DNA from: Segniliparus sp051660745
GTDB lineage: Bacteria > Actinomycetota > Actinomycetes > Mycobacteriales > Mycobacteriaceae
Assembly: GCF_051660745.1 (NCBI RefSeq)
Contig: NZ_JBOFQF010000031.1
Location: 1-64,000, forward strand
DNA: 64,000 nucleotides
Reading direction: 5' to 3'
A model generated the notes under the pieces. The model saw nothing but the letters and a program-made list of their open reading frames with translations, ran no database searches and was not told where the DNA came from. The position numbers were made by a program, and so were the translations under genes. The stretch's first letter is position 1, and each line of letters begins with the position of its first letter. This document shows, one piece after another, positions 16,637 through 25,054 of this stretch.

Positions 16637-17437
16637 TCATACCGCGCCCTTATTCAGGGTACCCCCGCCCAGGCTCGCGCGCTCCACGGTCAACAGGCTC
16701 TCCGCGCTGTGCTCGGCATGGTAGGCGACCCCGCCGCCGCGCACGCCGAACAGGCGCTTGCTCCAGATCAGCCACACCACGGCGACGATGTTGACGAGCA
16801 ATGCGCCGACCTTCAACGGCGTGACCCGCTCGACGAGCTCGTAGATCTCCAGCGGCAGGAACATGCTGGTGGCGACCACCGCGAAATACTCGCCCCAGCG
16901 TTTGACCAGCCACAGTCCCACGGCCTCGACGATTTGCAGCAGCGCGTAGACGACCACGGCGGCCCCGATCCAGCGCATCGTCCCGCTCGACAGGTCGAGG
17001 ACTTTGGAGATGCCGTGCAGGATTTTCGACTTGTCCATGTTCCAGCCGAGCTGGTCGGCGATGGGGCGGAGCAACGGGAGCTCGTCCTCGAACGCCTGCT
17101 GCGCTTTCTCCCTGGCGAAGCTCAGGCGGAAGATGGCGTAGGCGACGCCGAGGATCACCACGGCGCGCAGCCCTCGTTCGATCGCGAGGGCGCGCATGAT
17201 CCACCGGTCCCGCAGCAGTCTGCCCTGCGGCACCTCGGGGGCGTGGTCGGCGGGGCCCGACCGGCGCGGCGCGCCGGGAACGAAGTCGCCGCACCGCAAA
17301 CAGCGCCACGCCTCGCCGACCGCAGTGGTCGTCACGAGCCGTTCGCGCAGCGCCGTCTCGTCGGGAGCATATGTCTCGTGGCCGTGCAAACCGCAATGCC
17401 GTAACGCCCAATCCATGCCGGAAGGATACGCGATCAT
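16637..17437 (-). CDS. DUF2127-type membrane protein with N-terminal CxxC region
   Basis: A 266-residue protein. The N-terminus has HCGLHGHETY and WRCLRCGDF, a likely zinc-binding pair. The C-terminal half has three to four hydrophobic segments characteristic of DUF2127 (ERGLRAVVILGVAYAI, AAVVVYALLQIVEAVGLWLVKRWGEYFAVVATSMFLPLEIYE). Function unknown. An alternative start is the ATG at 17416 (MDWALRHC). It is divergent from furA. Confidence 0.72.
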   Translation of the reverse strand: MIAYPSGMDWALRHCGLHGHETYAPDETALRERLVTTTAVGEAWRCLRCGDFVPGAPRRSGPADHAPEVPQGRLLRDRWIMRALAIERGLRAVVILGVAYAIFRLSFAREKAQQAFEDELPLLRPIADQLGWNMDKSKILHGISKVLDLSSGTMRWIGAAVVVYALLQIVEAVGLWLVKRWGEYFAVVATSMFLPLEIYELVERVTPLKVGALLVNIVAVVWLIWSKRLFGVRGGGVAYHAEHSAESLLTVERASLGGGTLNKGAV

Positions 17438-17491
17438 TGATACATAGGGCTCGAACCTCCCGTGCCGCGTTAAATTGAGAGAACCATTTTC

Positions 17492-17520
17492 TTGACTTAT
17501 TCCAGAAACCGATGCATACT
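17492..17520 (+). promoter_or_regulatory. furA promoter, leaderless type
   Basis: TTGACT (17492-17497), a 17-nt spacer and CATACT (17515-17520). The ATG of furA lies 7 nt after the -10, so the transcript should begin at the start codon. The surrounding CTTGACTTATTCCAGAAA resembles the AT-rich FurA-binding region described upstream of mycobacterial furA, suggesting autorepression. Confidence 0.65.
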
Positions 17521-17526
17521 CTTCTC

Positions 17527-17976
17527 ATGAGCACGACCCACCCGCCAGCCCGGCAGTCCCTCGTGGACGCGGGGCTGCGGGTGACCGCGCCGAGGGTCGC
17601 CGTGCTCGAAACCCTCGCCTCGGCCCCCCACGCCACCGCCGACCAGATCGCCTCGGAAGTCCGCGCCCGCCTCGGGACGGTCTCCACACAGGCGATCTAC
17701 GACGCGCTGCGCACGTTCGAGGAGAACGGCCTGGTCCGGCGGATCGAGCCCGCGGGCTCCCCCGCGCGCTACGAGACCCGGGCGGGCGACAACCACCATC
17801 ACCTCGTGTGCCGCAAATGCGGCAAGGTCGCCGATGTCGACTGCGTCGTCGGCCACGCGCCCTGCCTCGAGCCTGCCCACGACGCGGGCTACGTCCTCGA
17901 CGAGGCCGAGGTGGTCTTCTGGGGCGTGTGCCCCGAGTGCCAGCATGCTGCGGCGCAACAGACCTCTCTCACCTGA
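17527..17976 (+). CDS. furA: FurA-type Fur-family redox/metal regulator
   Basis: A 149-residue Fur-family repressor. The N-terminal winged helix (LRVTAPRVAVLETL, VSTQAIYDALRTFEENGLVRRI) is followed by the metal-binding HHHLVCRKCGK and a C-terminal CPEC pair. ATG 17527 is chosen because the promoter places the transcript start there; an earlier ATG (17512) would lie inside the spacer and -10. A catalase gene lies 34 bp downstream, so the pair parallels mycobacterial furA-katG: peroxide or metal loss would release the repressor and raise catalase. Confidence 0.9.
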   Translation: MSTTHPPARQSLVDAGLRVTAPRVAVLETLASAPHATADQIASEVRARLGTVSTQAIYDALRTFEENGLVRRIEPAGSPARYETRAGDNHHHLVCRKCGKVADVDCVVGHAPCLEPAHDAGYVLDEAEVVFWGVCPECQHAAAQQTSLT

Positions 17977-18010
17977 CACCCACCCCCCACCGAGAGTTAA
18001 GGAACAGATC

Positions 18011-19486
18011 ATGGCAGAACAGACCCCGGCCACGACGAACAACTTCGGCATCCCCGTCGCGAGCGACAACGAGTCGCTCAGCGCGGGCACACAAGGCCCG
18101 CTGCTGCTGCACGACCACTACCTCCTCGAAAAGCTCGCGCACTTCAACCGCGAGCGCGTCCCCGAGCGCGTGGTGCACGCCAAAGGCGGCGGCGCGTTCG
18201 GCGAGCTGGTGGTCACCAACCCCGAGATCGCGAACTACACCAAGGCGGCGCTGTTCCAGCCGGGCAAGCGCACCGAGTCGCTGGTCCGCTTCTCCACCGT
18301 CGCGGGCGAGCAGGGCAGCCCCGACACCTGGCGCGACCCGCGCGGGTTCGCGGTGAAGTTCTACACCGAAGAGGGCAACTACGACCTCGTCGGCAACAAC
18401 ACCCCGGTGTTCTTCATCCGAGACGGCATCAAGTTCCCCGACTTCATCCACTCCCAAAAGCGCCTGCCCGGCTCGGGCCTTCGCGACCACAACATGCAGT
18501 GGGACTTCTGGACGCTGCGCCCCGAGACCGCCCACCAGGTCGCCTGGCTCATGGGCGACCGGGGCATCCCGAAGAGCTGGCGGCACATGGACGGCTTCGG
18601 CTCGCACACCTTCCAGTGGATCAACAAGTCGGGCGAGCGGTTCTGGGTGAAGTACCACTTCAAGACCAACCAGGGCGTCGAGTTCCTCACCCAGGCCGAG
18701 GCCGACCACCTCGCGGGCGCGGCCCCCGACTTCCACCGCGCGGACCTGTACGCGGCGATCGAGCGCGGCGAGCACCCGAGCTGGACGCTCAAGGCGCAGA
18801 TCATGCCGTACGACGACGCGGAGAACTACCGGTTCAACCCGTTCGACCTCACCAAGGTCTGGTCCCAGAAGGACTACCCGCTCGTCGAGATCGGCACGTG
18901 GACCCTCAACCGCAACCCGGAGAACTTCTTCGCGCAGATCGAGCAGGCCTCCTTCGACGTGTCCAACGTCGTCCCCGGCATCGGGTTCTCCCCTGACAAG
19001 ATGCTGCTCAGCCGCGTCTTCGCCTACGCGGACGCGCACCGCTACCGGATCGGCGTGAACTACCACCAGCTCCCGGTGAACGCGCCGAAGTGCCCGGCGC
19101 ACAGCTACTCCCAGGACGGCGCGGCGGCCTACACGTTCCGAGGCGCCGACCAGCCGGTGTACGCGCCGAACTCGTTCGGCGGCCCGCACGCGGACACCGA
19201 GAAATACGGCCAAGAAGGCGGCCTGTGGGAAGGCTTCGAAGACCGCTTCGTCCGGGCGGGCTACGTCCACCACGCCGAGGACGACGACTTCGGCCAGGCC
19301 GGGACGTTGGTCCGCGAAGTCCTCGACGACGCCGCGCGCGAGCGGTTGGCGGGCAACATCGTCGGCCACGTCCTCGCGGGTGTCAAGGAGCCGGTGCTCT
19401 CCCGAGTCTTCGAGTACTGGCGCAATGTGGACGCCGACCTCGGCAAGAAGGTCGAAGAAGGCGTGCGGGCAGGCCTCGCGGGCTGA
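18011..19486 (+). CDS. katA: monofunctional haem catalase (small-subunit clade)
   Basis: A 491-residue enzyme converting hydrogen peroxide to water and oxygen. Catalytic His56 (VVHAKGGGAFG) and Asn129 (LVGNNTPVFFIRD) are spaced as in the family, and the proximal haem segment SRVFAYADAHRYR contains the ligand Tyr. Its length fits a clade 3 small-subunit catalase without the C-terminal flavodoxin-like domain. ATG 18011 has AAGGAA upstream; the frame is open further up, inside furA, but that is overlap. In mycobacteria this position behind furA is held by the unrelated bifunctional KatG. Confidence 0.95.
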   Translation: MAEQTPATTNNFGIPVASDNESLSAGTQGPLLLHDHYLLEKLAHFNRERVPERVVHAKGGGAFGELVVTNPEIANYTKAALFQPGKRTESLVRFSTVAGEQGSPDTWRDPRGFAVKFYTEEGNYDLVGNNTPVFFIRDGIKFPDFIHSQKRLPGSGLRDHNMQWDFWTLRPETAHQVAWLMGDRGIPKSWRHMDGFGSHTFQWINKSGERFWVKYHFKTNQGVEFLTQAEADHLAGAAPDFHRADLYAAIERGEHPSWTLKAQIMPYDDAENYRFNPFDLTKVWSQKDYPLVEIGTWTLNRNPENFFAQIEQASFDVSNVVPGIGFSPDKMLLSRVFAYADAHRYRIGVNYHQLPVNAPKCPAHSYSQDGAAAYTFRGADQPVYAPNSFGGPHADTEKYGQEGGLWEGFEDRFVRAGYVHHAEDDDFGQAGTLVREVLDDAARERLAGNIVGHVLAGVKEPVLSRVFEYWRNVDADLGKKVEEGVRAGLAG

Positions 19487-19490
19487 GCCC

Positions 19491-19536
19491 AGCCGCCGTC
19501 GCCGAGCACGATGATCTCGGCGGCGGCGGGGCGGCT
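19491..19536. terminator. bidirectional hairpin between katA and the hydrolase set
   Basis: A GC-rich inverted repeat (about 14 bp: 19491-19506 against the run starting CTCGGCGGCGG at 19516) around CACGATGAT. It lies between two convergent stop codons. Confidence 0.5.
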
Positions 19537-19874
19537 CACATCTGGAAGATCTCGGCGGGAGCCCCGTACCGGTCGCCCCAGTCCTGCCACGCGACGCCGG
19601 TCGGGCCGATGGCGCTGTCCACCAGCGCCCATCGGCCCTCGGCTTTCTGCAGCAGCACCGCGTATTTCCGGGACTTGCCGCCGTTCGCGGCCGCTTCCGC
19701 GAAGCGAGTCCCCGCGTAGTCGACAGGCTGGCCGTTCGGCTCCTGGATGTCGCCGTAGACGAACGCCCAGTCGTCGGAGACGTGCAAGCCCTTGAGCGCG
19801 AGCTTCGCCAATTTGCCGAGCCCCTCGACGAGCAGGCTCGTGCTGACCGCCAGCGGGTTCAGTGGTCCAGACAT
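19536..19874 (-). CDS. hypothetical protein in cell-wall hydrolase set
   Basis: A 112-residue protein: a short helical N-terminus (PLAVSTSLLVEGLGKLAKLAL) and then a compact domain (DDWAFVYGDIQEPNG, KYAVLLQKAEGRWALVDSAIGP, GVAWQDWGDRYG). A family cannot be named with confidence. It is last in a minus-strand run after the NlpC/P60-like and lytic transglycosylase genes. By position it could be an accessory or immunity protein for them, but nothing in the sequence proves it. GGAGG lies just upstream of the start. Confidence 0.6.
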   Translation of the reverse strand: MSGPLNPLAVSTSLLVEGLGKLAKLALKGLHVSDDWAFVYGDIQEPNGQPVDYAGTRFAEAAANGGKSRKYAVLLQKAEGRWALVDSAIGPTGVAWQDWGDRYGAPAEIFQM

Positions 19875-19908
19875 CAGTTCCCTCCTTGAGAAATACGCGC
19901 GGAAGACA

Positions 19909-20886
19909 TCAGGCGGGCGGCTGCAGGTAGACGATGCTGCCGTACGGGTTCCCGTAGCTGACCTGCTGCGTGCCGTCCGAGTTGATGTTGTTCGAGCCGA
20001 TCAGCCCGATCTTGCCGCCGGAGTTGCTGGCCACGAGCTCGGTGTGCTCGCTCCCGTTGATGATCGCCACCGCGCCGGGCGAGGGGTTGGTCGTCGTCGT
20101 CCACCCCTTCGCCTGCAGCTTCGAGGACAAGTCGGCGACCGAGTTCGTGTGGAAGTCGATCAGGCCCGCTTTCTGCAGCGAGGCGGAGACGAAGTTCGCG
20201 CAGCAGATGTCGCTGGAGATGCTCGGGTCCATCGCCAGCTTGCCGCTCTTTTTGAGGTCCTCCGCGTTCTGCCCGAGGTACCCCTTGGCCACGTCGGCGC
20301 CGTTGCCCTTGCCGTCGGCGCCGGTCTTGCCGTCTGCCTCGGCCGCCGCCTCGGTCTTGCCGTCTGCGCCCTTGGCCTTGTCCGTGTCCTTGCTCTTCGG
20401 CGCGTCGGCGCCGTTCACCTGCTTGAGCTTGTTCGCCGCGTCGTCGTCTTTTTCGCCGTAGTCGACGACCGCTTTGTTGAGCTGTTCCTGGATCTGCTGC
20501 TGCGAGGAGGCGCTCGACATCGTCGGGCGCCCGGTGCTTTGCAGCTGCCAGTTGTCGCTCACGGTGTAACCGCTCTGCGCCGCCCGCTGCAGCTGCGTGT
20601 TCACCGCGTTCTTCGCCTGGCCCATCGTCTCGGCCACCGAGACGAGCGTCTTCTGCAGGCTTGTGGCGGCTTCGAACGACTTGTCGAACTGGGCGAGCCC
20701 GGTCTTCATCGACTCGAGCTCCGCCTCGGCCGCCTTGCCGTGGAACTGGTTCGTCACGGTGTTCTGCGCGGAGACGATGCTGTCGCGGTCTTTCTGCATC
20801 GTGCCCACGATGCCGGAGAACGCCTCGGCCTGTTGGAGGAGCGCATTCGTGTTCTGCGCCTCGAATTGGGATTTCGTCGGTTTCAT
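19909..20886 (-). CDS. ESX-type N-domain fused to a Cys/His peptidoglycan hydrolase
   Basis: A 325-residue protein. Residues 1-105 are a helical hairpin like ESX substrates, followed by YTVSD (107-111), which fits the YxxxD/E type VII signal. Residues 150-200 are a low-complexity Lys/Asp/Gly/Ala linker with repeated ADGKT units. Residues 205-325 are a CHAP/NlpC-like domain with likely nucleophile Cys229 (ICCANFVSASL) and His281 (SEHTELV). I infer an exported amidase or endopeptidase acting on peptidoglycan. There is no Sec signal. Confidence 0.72.
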   Translation of the reverse strand: MKPTKSQFEAQNTNALLQQAEAFSGIVGTMQKDRDSIVSAQNTVTNQFHGKAAEAELESMKTGLAQFDKSFEAATSLQKTLVSVAETMGQAKNAVNTQLQRAAQSGYTVSDNWQLQSTGRPTMSSASSQQQIQEQLNKAVVDYGEKDDDAANKLKQVNGADAPKSKDTDKAKGADGKTEAAAEADGKTGADGKGNGADVAKGYLGQNAEDLKKSGKLAMDPSISSDICCANFVSASLQKAGLIDFHTNSVADLSSKLQAKGWTTTTNPSPGAVAIINGSEHTELVASNSGGKIGLIGSNNINSDGTQQVSYGNPYGSIVYLQPPA

Positions 20887-20926
20887 CGCTGTGCTGTCGC
20901 CCTTCCGTCTCGTGGTTCCGTCGTGC

Positions 20927-21768
20927 TCAGTAGCCCTGCGGCCCGTTGTTGGGGTTGGCCTGCGGGATCGAGGACGCGAGGTTGCTGCCGTCCGCCGAGA
21001 CCCCGTACCTGCTCTGGGCGTAGTTCATCGAAGCCGCGATGTTCGCGACCGGGTCGTAGATGTTGCTGGAGGTGCCCGCCTGGTGGTACGCGGCGAAGGT
21101 CGACGGGATGCACTGGGCGAGGCCGCGCGAGCAGTTCGCCGGGTTGCCGTCGCCGACCGCCGCGCCGTTGGCGTTGCTGTCGGAGGTGTTGACCGCGTTG
21201 GCGTTGTACGAGGACTCGCGCTGCATCAAGGTCAAATAGCCGTCCGTCCAGCGTTTGCGGGCGGCGGGATCGGTGATGCCCTTCTTGTCGAGCGCCTGGT
21301 TGATGTAGTTGCGCATGTCCGCTTCCGAAGTTCCGGCGCTGACCTTGTCGTAGCCGACCTTGCCGACGTCGATCTTGCCTTCTGCGGTCTCCCCCGCGCC
21401 GGTCTTTTTCCCGGACTCGGCCCCGGCGCCTTGGTCCCCCTGGCCGTCGGCCTGCTTGATCCCGGCGGCGGCCCGCTCGTCTTGGCCCGTGACAGCGGAG
21501 ACCGCGTCGAGCAGCTTGCCGCCGACATCGGTCGGCCATTTCGAAGTCGCGTCGAGGGTCGCCTTGAACGCGTCCGCCGCAGTGGGCGCCGCCGCCGCGA
21601 TCGCGGAGTTCGGCATGCCTTGTGCCACTTCCTCGCCCAATTTCACCTGCTGCTGGATGCTTGCGACATCCGTCCCTATCGAGACGAGCTGCTTCCCGGC
21701 GGAGCGCAGCCCCTCGATGTCGTTGATCCCGATGGCCGCATTGCCCTGCGAGGTCGTCGTGCCTCCCA
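20927..21768 (-). CDS. lytic transglycosylase (SLT/lysozyme-like) with helical N-terminus
   Basis: A 280-residue protein. The N-terminal half is helical and linker-like. The C-terminal SLT domain has the catalytic Glu185 (LMQRESSYNANAV), SRGLAQCIPSTFAAYH and NIYDPVANIAASMNYAQSRYG, typical of actinobacterial resuscitation/SLT enzymes cleaving the MurNAc-GlcNAc bond. I chose the GTG at 21768 because AGGAAGGGA lies 6 nt upstream; the frame is open further but without domain character. No Sec signal is seen, so ESX export with the next gene is inferred. Confidence 0.78.
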
Positions 21769-21887
21769 CAGTGTTCCCTTCCTCGATGTGCGTTGGTCCG
21801 ATGTGCGCTCGCGTCGCCCGCTCCCGCCACGGATGAATACAGTCGTATTTGAAATATTCGGCCCTGGAATGCCCGACGGTCAGACGC

Positions 21888-22889
21888 TCATACGACGCCT
21901 CCGGGGCCGACGGCCCGCCCCAGCGCCTCGGCCGTGGCCCGGGGCTCTTCGACGACGCAGTAATGCTCGTAGGCGATCTCCGCCACCTGCTCCTTCGACA
22001 AGAACGCGTCGTCGGCGCGGGCCTTGAGCAAGGCCGCGAGCATGGCCGCGACCCGCGCGCGCCAGAACGGGCCCGCGTACGCGAAGGGGTCGCCGATGGT
22101 GGCGACCTCGGACCACGTGCCGAGCTCGGCGGCGGGGTCGACCGGCTCGAGCCGCTGGTCCGGGACGCGTTTCGCCTGCGCGCGCTCGGCGAACTCGCGA
22201 CCGGCCGACTCGACACGGGCTAACGCATCGACAACCCCTCGGCCCGTGCGCAGCGCCTCGAAGCCCGCTTCGAGCTCCGGCTCGGACCGGGCGGCCTCGA
22301 CGTCGTGGCGGTAGGCGGCCTGCAGCGCGTCCTCGGCGAGCGCGACCGCGACCGCCCAGCGCTGCTGCAGCGGCAGCTGCGCGATCTCCTGGTAGAGCGT
22401 TCTGTCCACCGCCTCGATCCGAGCCAGCGAGTAGTCGGAGAGCCCCGCCGCGATGTCGTTGGCCCCGGGCAGCCCCACCACGCCGAGGCGGGCGACCGCC
22501 CCGTCCACCTCCTCGCCACGGGGAGCCGTGCTGACCAGCGAGACCAGCCGCATCTCGGGCAGGCTCTTGCGCAGGAGCAAGAAGTGGTCGAGGACGATCC
22601 GAGCCGGATTCGCCAGACCGCGCCACGGGAGCCATCCCGCCTGCGGCGCCGCCGGGTCGAAGACAAGCAAGACCCTCGGGTCCCACCGCACCCCCGGCGG
22701 CAGATAGCTCATGCCCTCGTTGCTCGTCGCGTAGAACCACTTCTGGCCGCCCGACTCGTACACGCCGACGGCCCAGGCGACCCCGGGGTACGAGCGGCTC
22801 TGCCCGACCAGGTCGCGCAGGACCGCGACCGCCCGGGCGGCGGCCTCCACGTCCGTCAGCAGCTCCCCGTCCGTCGAGCCCTCGCTCAT
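21888..22889 (-). CDS. hypothetical protein heading the hydrolase set
   Basis: A 333-residue soluble-looking protein of unknown family. The N-terminal half is alpha/beta (SYPGVAWAVGVYESGGQKWFYATSNEGMSYLPPGV, RVLLVFDP), and the C-terminal half is long and helical (ARIEAVDRTLYQEIAQLPLQQRWAVAVALAEDALQAAY). ATG 22889 is preferred; a GTG 9 nt upstream is possible. It is first in the minus-strand run with the lytic transglycosylase and NlpC-like genes, so it may be a dedicated secretion or regulatory partner. That role is inferred from position. Confidence 0.6.
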   Translation of the reverse strand: MSEGSTDGELLTDVEAAARAVAVLRDLVGQSRSYPGVAWAVGVYESGGQKWFYATSNEGMSYLPPGVRWDPRVLLVFDPAAPQAGWLPWRGLANPARIVLDHFLLLRKSLPEMRLVSLVSTAPRGEEVDGAVARLGVVGLPGANDIAAGLSDYSLARIEAVDRTLYQEIAQLPLQQRWAVAVALAEDALQAAYRHDVEAARSEPELEAGFEALRTGRGVVDALARVESAGREFAERAQAKRVPDQRLEPVDPAAELGTWSEVATIGDPFAYAGPFWRARVAAMLAALLKARADDAFLSKEQVAEIAYEHYCVVEEPRATAEALGRAVGPGGVV

Positions 22890-23132
22890 CGCGCGCACAC
22901 GCCCATCGCAGCCGTCCGCACAGGGGCCTCCTCAACCGTCAATTGTCCGCCTCTTCGTCAAAGATAACACACATTGGATTACTCGCAGGTATCTAAAAAT
23001 GAATGGCCGGTCGAACATGCCCTGTCGAACGGGCGGCGGCCAGGGGCGGGGAGCCGCGCGGAGACCGCCGCCGAGGCGTAATGTGGGCCCCGTCTCTTCG
23101 ACAGGGGCCCCGCGACGACAGGAAGGCTGCCC

Positions 23133-23555
23133 ATGAGCACGCTGTACACCACAAGCTCCACCGCATCCGGCGGCGGCCGGGACGGCCATGTGAAATCTTC
23201 GGACGGCAGGCTCGATCTCGACACCAAGCCCCCGAAGGAGCTCGGCGGGAGCGGCGAGGGGACCAATCCCGAGCAACTGTTCTCCGCAGGCTACGCCGCC
23301 TGCTTCCTCGGCGCGCTGCGCCTCGTCGCGAGCCAGAGCCACGTCCAGATCCCGGCCGAGACCGCCGTGACGGCGACCGTCGGCATCGGGAAGGACCAAG
23401 ACGGCGGCTTCCTCCTCTCCGCCGCGATCGAGGGGCGCCTGCCCGGCCTCGACCAGGCTGTCGCCGACGATCTGGTGGACCAGGCCCACGACGTGTGCCC
23501 GTACTCGAACGCGACACGGGGCAATATCGAGGTCGCGCTTTCCGCGCGCGTGTGA
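23133..23555 (+). CDS. ohr: Ohr/OsmC organic hydroperoxide reductase
   Basis: A 140-residue thiol peroxidase reducing organic hydroperoxides. The two redox cysteines are in AGYAACFLGAL (near residue 57) and DVCPYSNATRGN (near residue 121), with the Ohr-type GTNPEQLFSAGYAACF. Ohr proteins form intertwined dimers with one active site per subunit and often respond to OhrR, which is not adjacent here. The 240 bp upstream hold no other gene. AGGAAGG precedes the start. Confidence 0.92.
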   Translation: MSTLYTTSSTASGGGRDGHVKSSDGRLDLDTKPPKELGGSGEGTNPEQLFSAGYAACFLGALRLVASQSHVQIPAETAVTATVGIGKDQDGGFLLSAAIEGRLPGLDQAVADDLVDQAHDVCPYSNATRGNIEVALSARV

Positions 23556-23575
23556 CCGCCGTCTATAGTCGCGTC

Positions 23576-24052
23576 ATGGCACAAGGCAAAGAGGTCGGCG
23601 AGGATTTCCTTCGCAGCGGGACCAAACTCCTCCATCTGATCGTGCGCCTCGGCGCCTCGGCCGACGAGGTCTGGGCAGACCTCTCCTCGCCGACCGGCTT
23701 CGACTACGTGCCCGGGCTGCAGGTGCGGTGGACCTCGCCCGAGCCCTTCGGCGTCGGCTCCACCCGCAGCGTCTCCATCGGCGGCGTGGCCAAAGTCGAC
23801 GAGCGTTATTTCCTCTGGGACAACGCGGCTCGGCGCAAGGCCTTCTACGTCGAGCGCTTCAACCTCCCCGGACTGCGCGCGCTCGCCGAGGACTACCACG
23901 TCACGGCGGACGGATCCGGATCCGTGTTCACATGGAAGATCGTGGTCGAGCCGAAGCCCCACTTCAAATTGCTCGGGGTGCTCGCGAGGCCGGTGCTCGG
24001 CGCCGCGTTCAAACGGGTCTTCGTCAAGCGCTTCGGAGCGCCCGCGCGCTAG
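23576..24052 (+). CDS. SRPBCC-fold lipid/ligand-binding family protein
   Basis: A 158-residue protein of the polyketide-cyclase/START-like fold: SADEVWADLSSPTGFDYVPGLQVRW, FGVGSTRSVSIGG and a long C-terminal helix (LLGVLARPVLGAAFKRVFVKRF). Such proteins in mycobacteria bind hydrophobic ligands or act in lipid and aromatic metabolism; the ligand is unknown. It starts 20 bp after ohr ends and converges with the SDR gene, whose stop is 6 bp away. Confidence 0.75.
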   Translation: MAQGKEVGEDFLRSGTKLLHLIVRLGASADEVWADLSSPTGFDYVPGLQVRWTSPEPFGVGSTRSVSIGGVAKVDERYFLWDNAARRKAFYVERFNLPGLRALAEDYHVTADGSGSVFTWKIVVEPKPHFKLLGVLARPVLGAAFKRVFVKRFGAPAR

Positions 24053-24058
24053 CCCCGC

Positions 24059-24898
24059 TCACCTCGCCTCCGCGCCGAGATTGGCGACGCGCTCGTCGTA
24101 CGACTTCCGCGCGGCGGAGTGCGCGGCCGAAGTCATCAGCGTGTCGAGCCTGATGAGCCGGAGCACGGCGTCGACGAATCGCGAGGGCATGGCCCGCATG
24201 ACGAGCAGGGCGTATCCGAAATATCCGGGGACAGAGACGCGCGGGAGCCGCTCGGCCACGGCCTTCACCACCGCGTCCGCCACCTGGTCGGGGCTGACCG
24301 AGCGCAAATACCAATAGTCGCCCACCCCGGAAGTGAGCTCGGTCCGGACGAAACCGGGATGCACCGAGGCGACATGCACGCCCGATCCGCGAAGCTCGCG
24401 GCGCAAGGACTCCGTGAACCCGAGCACGAAATGCTTGCCGCCGCAGTAGGTCGCGAGCCGGGACAGCCCCGCCAAGCCCGCGACAGAGGAAATGTTGACC
24501 ACGGAGCCGGAGCCCTTCGGCAGCATCTTCTTCAGCGCGAGCTGTGTTCCATGGACGACGCCGTTCACATTGACGTCGAGCTGGCGTTTGATGGAGTCGC
24601 CCGTCTCGTCCACGAAATCGACGATGGGCATGATCCCGGCATTGTTGACCAGCACATCGAGCCCCCCGTGGGCCTCCTCGACCGAATTGAGGAATTTCTC
24701 GAAACCCGAAGGGTCCCGCACGTCGAGCTCCCACGCCGAGCCGCCCGTCCTCGCGGCGACTTGCTCCGCGAGCGCGAGGTCGACATCGCACACCGCAACC
24801 TTCGCCCCGGCTCGCGCGAACGCCTCCGCCGTCGCCGCCCCTATGCCCCGGCCACCACCGGTGATCGCCACAACCCTGCCTTCGAGCGTCTGCGCCAT
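24059..24898 (-). CDS. short-chain dehydrogenase/reductase (SDR)
   Basis: A 279-residue classical SDR: TGGGRGIG (N-terminal NAD(P) motif), NNAGIMP, catalytic Ser in NISSVAG and the Tyr/Lys pair in YCGGK (usual form YxASK, so the middle residues are unusual). The substrate is unknown; mycobacterial relatives act on lipids and alcohols. ATG 24898 has AAGGAG 4 nt upstream and is preferred over 24919. The upstream region has ATAACATTGTTAC, a small dyad that could be an operator. Confidence 0.88.
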   Translation of the reverse strand: MAQTLEGRVVAITGGGRGIGAATAEAFARAGAKVAVCDVDLALAEQVAARTGGSAWELDVRDPSGFEKFLNSVEEAHGGLDVLVNNAGIMPIVDFVDETGDSIKRQLDVNVNGVVHGTQLALKKMLPKGSGSVVNISSVAGLAGLSRLATYCGGKHFVLGFTESLRRELRGSGVHVASVHPGFVRTELTSGVGDYWYLRSVSPDQVADAVVKAVAERLPRVSVPGYFGYALLVMRAMPSRFVDAVLRLIRLDTLMTSAAHSAARKSYDERVANLGAEAR

Positions 24899-25054
24899 TT
24901 CCACTCCTTCATCAGCCATATCATGGGTATAACATTGTTACAATAGCACGATCGCCGCTCTTTCTGTGACGCACATCGCACCCGCGCGCGGGCGACAGCC
25001 CGAGGACGCTCGCGACAGCCCGGGGCTGGTCGCCCGCCAAGGTAGCCTGGAGCC

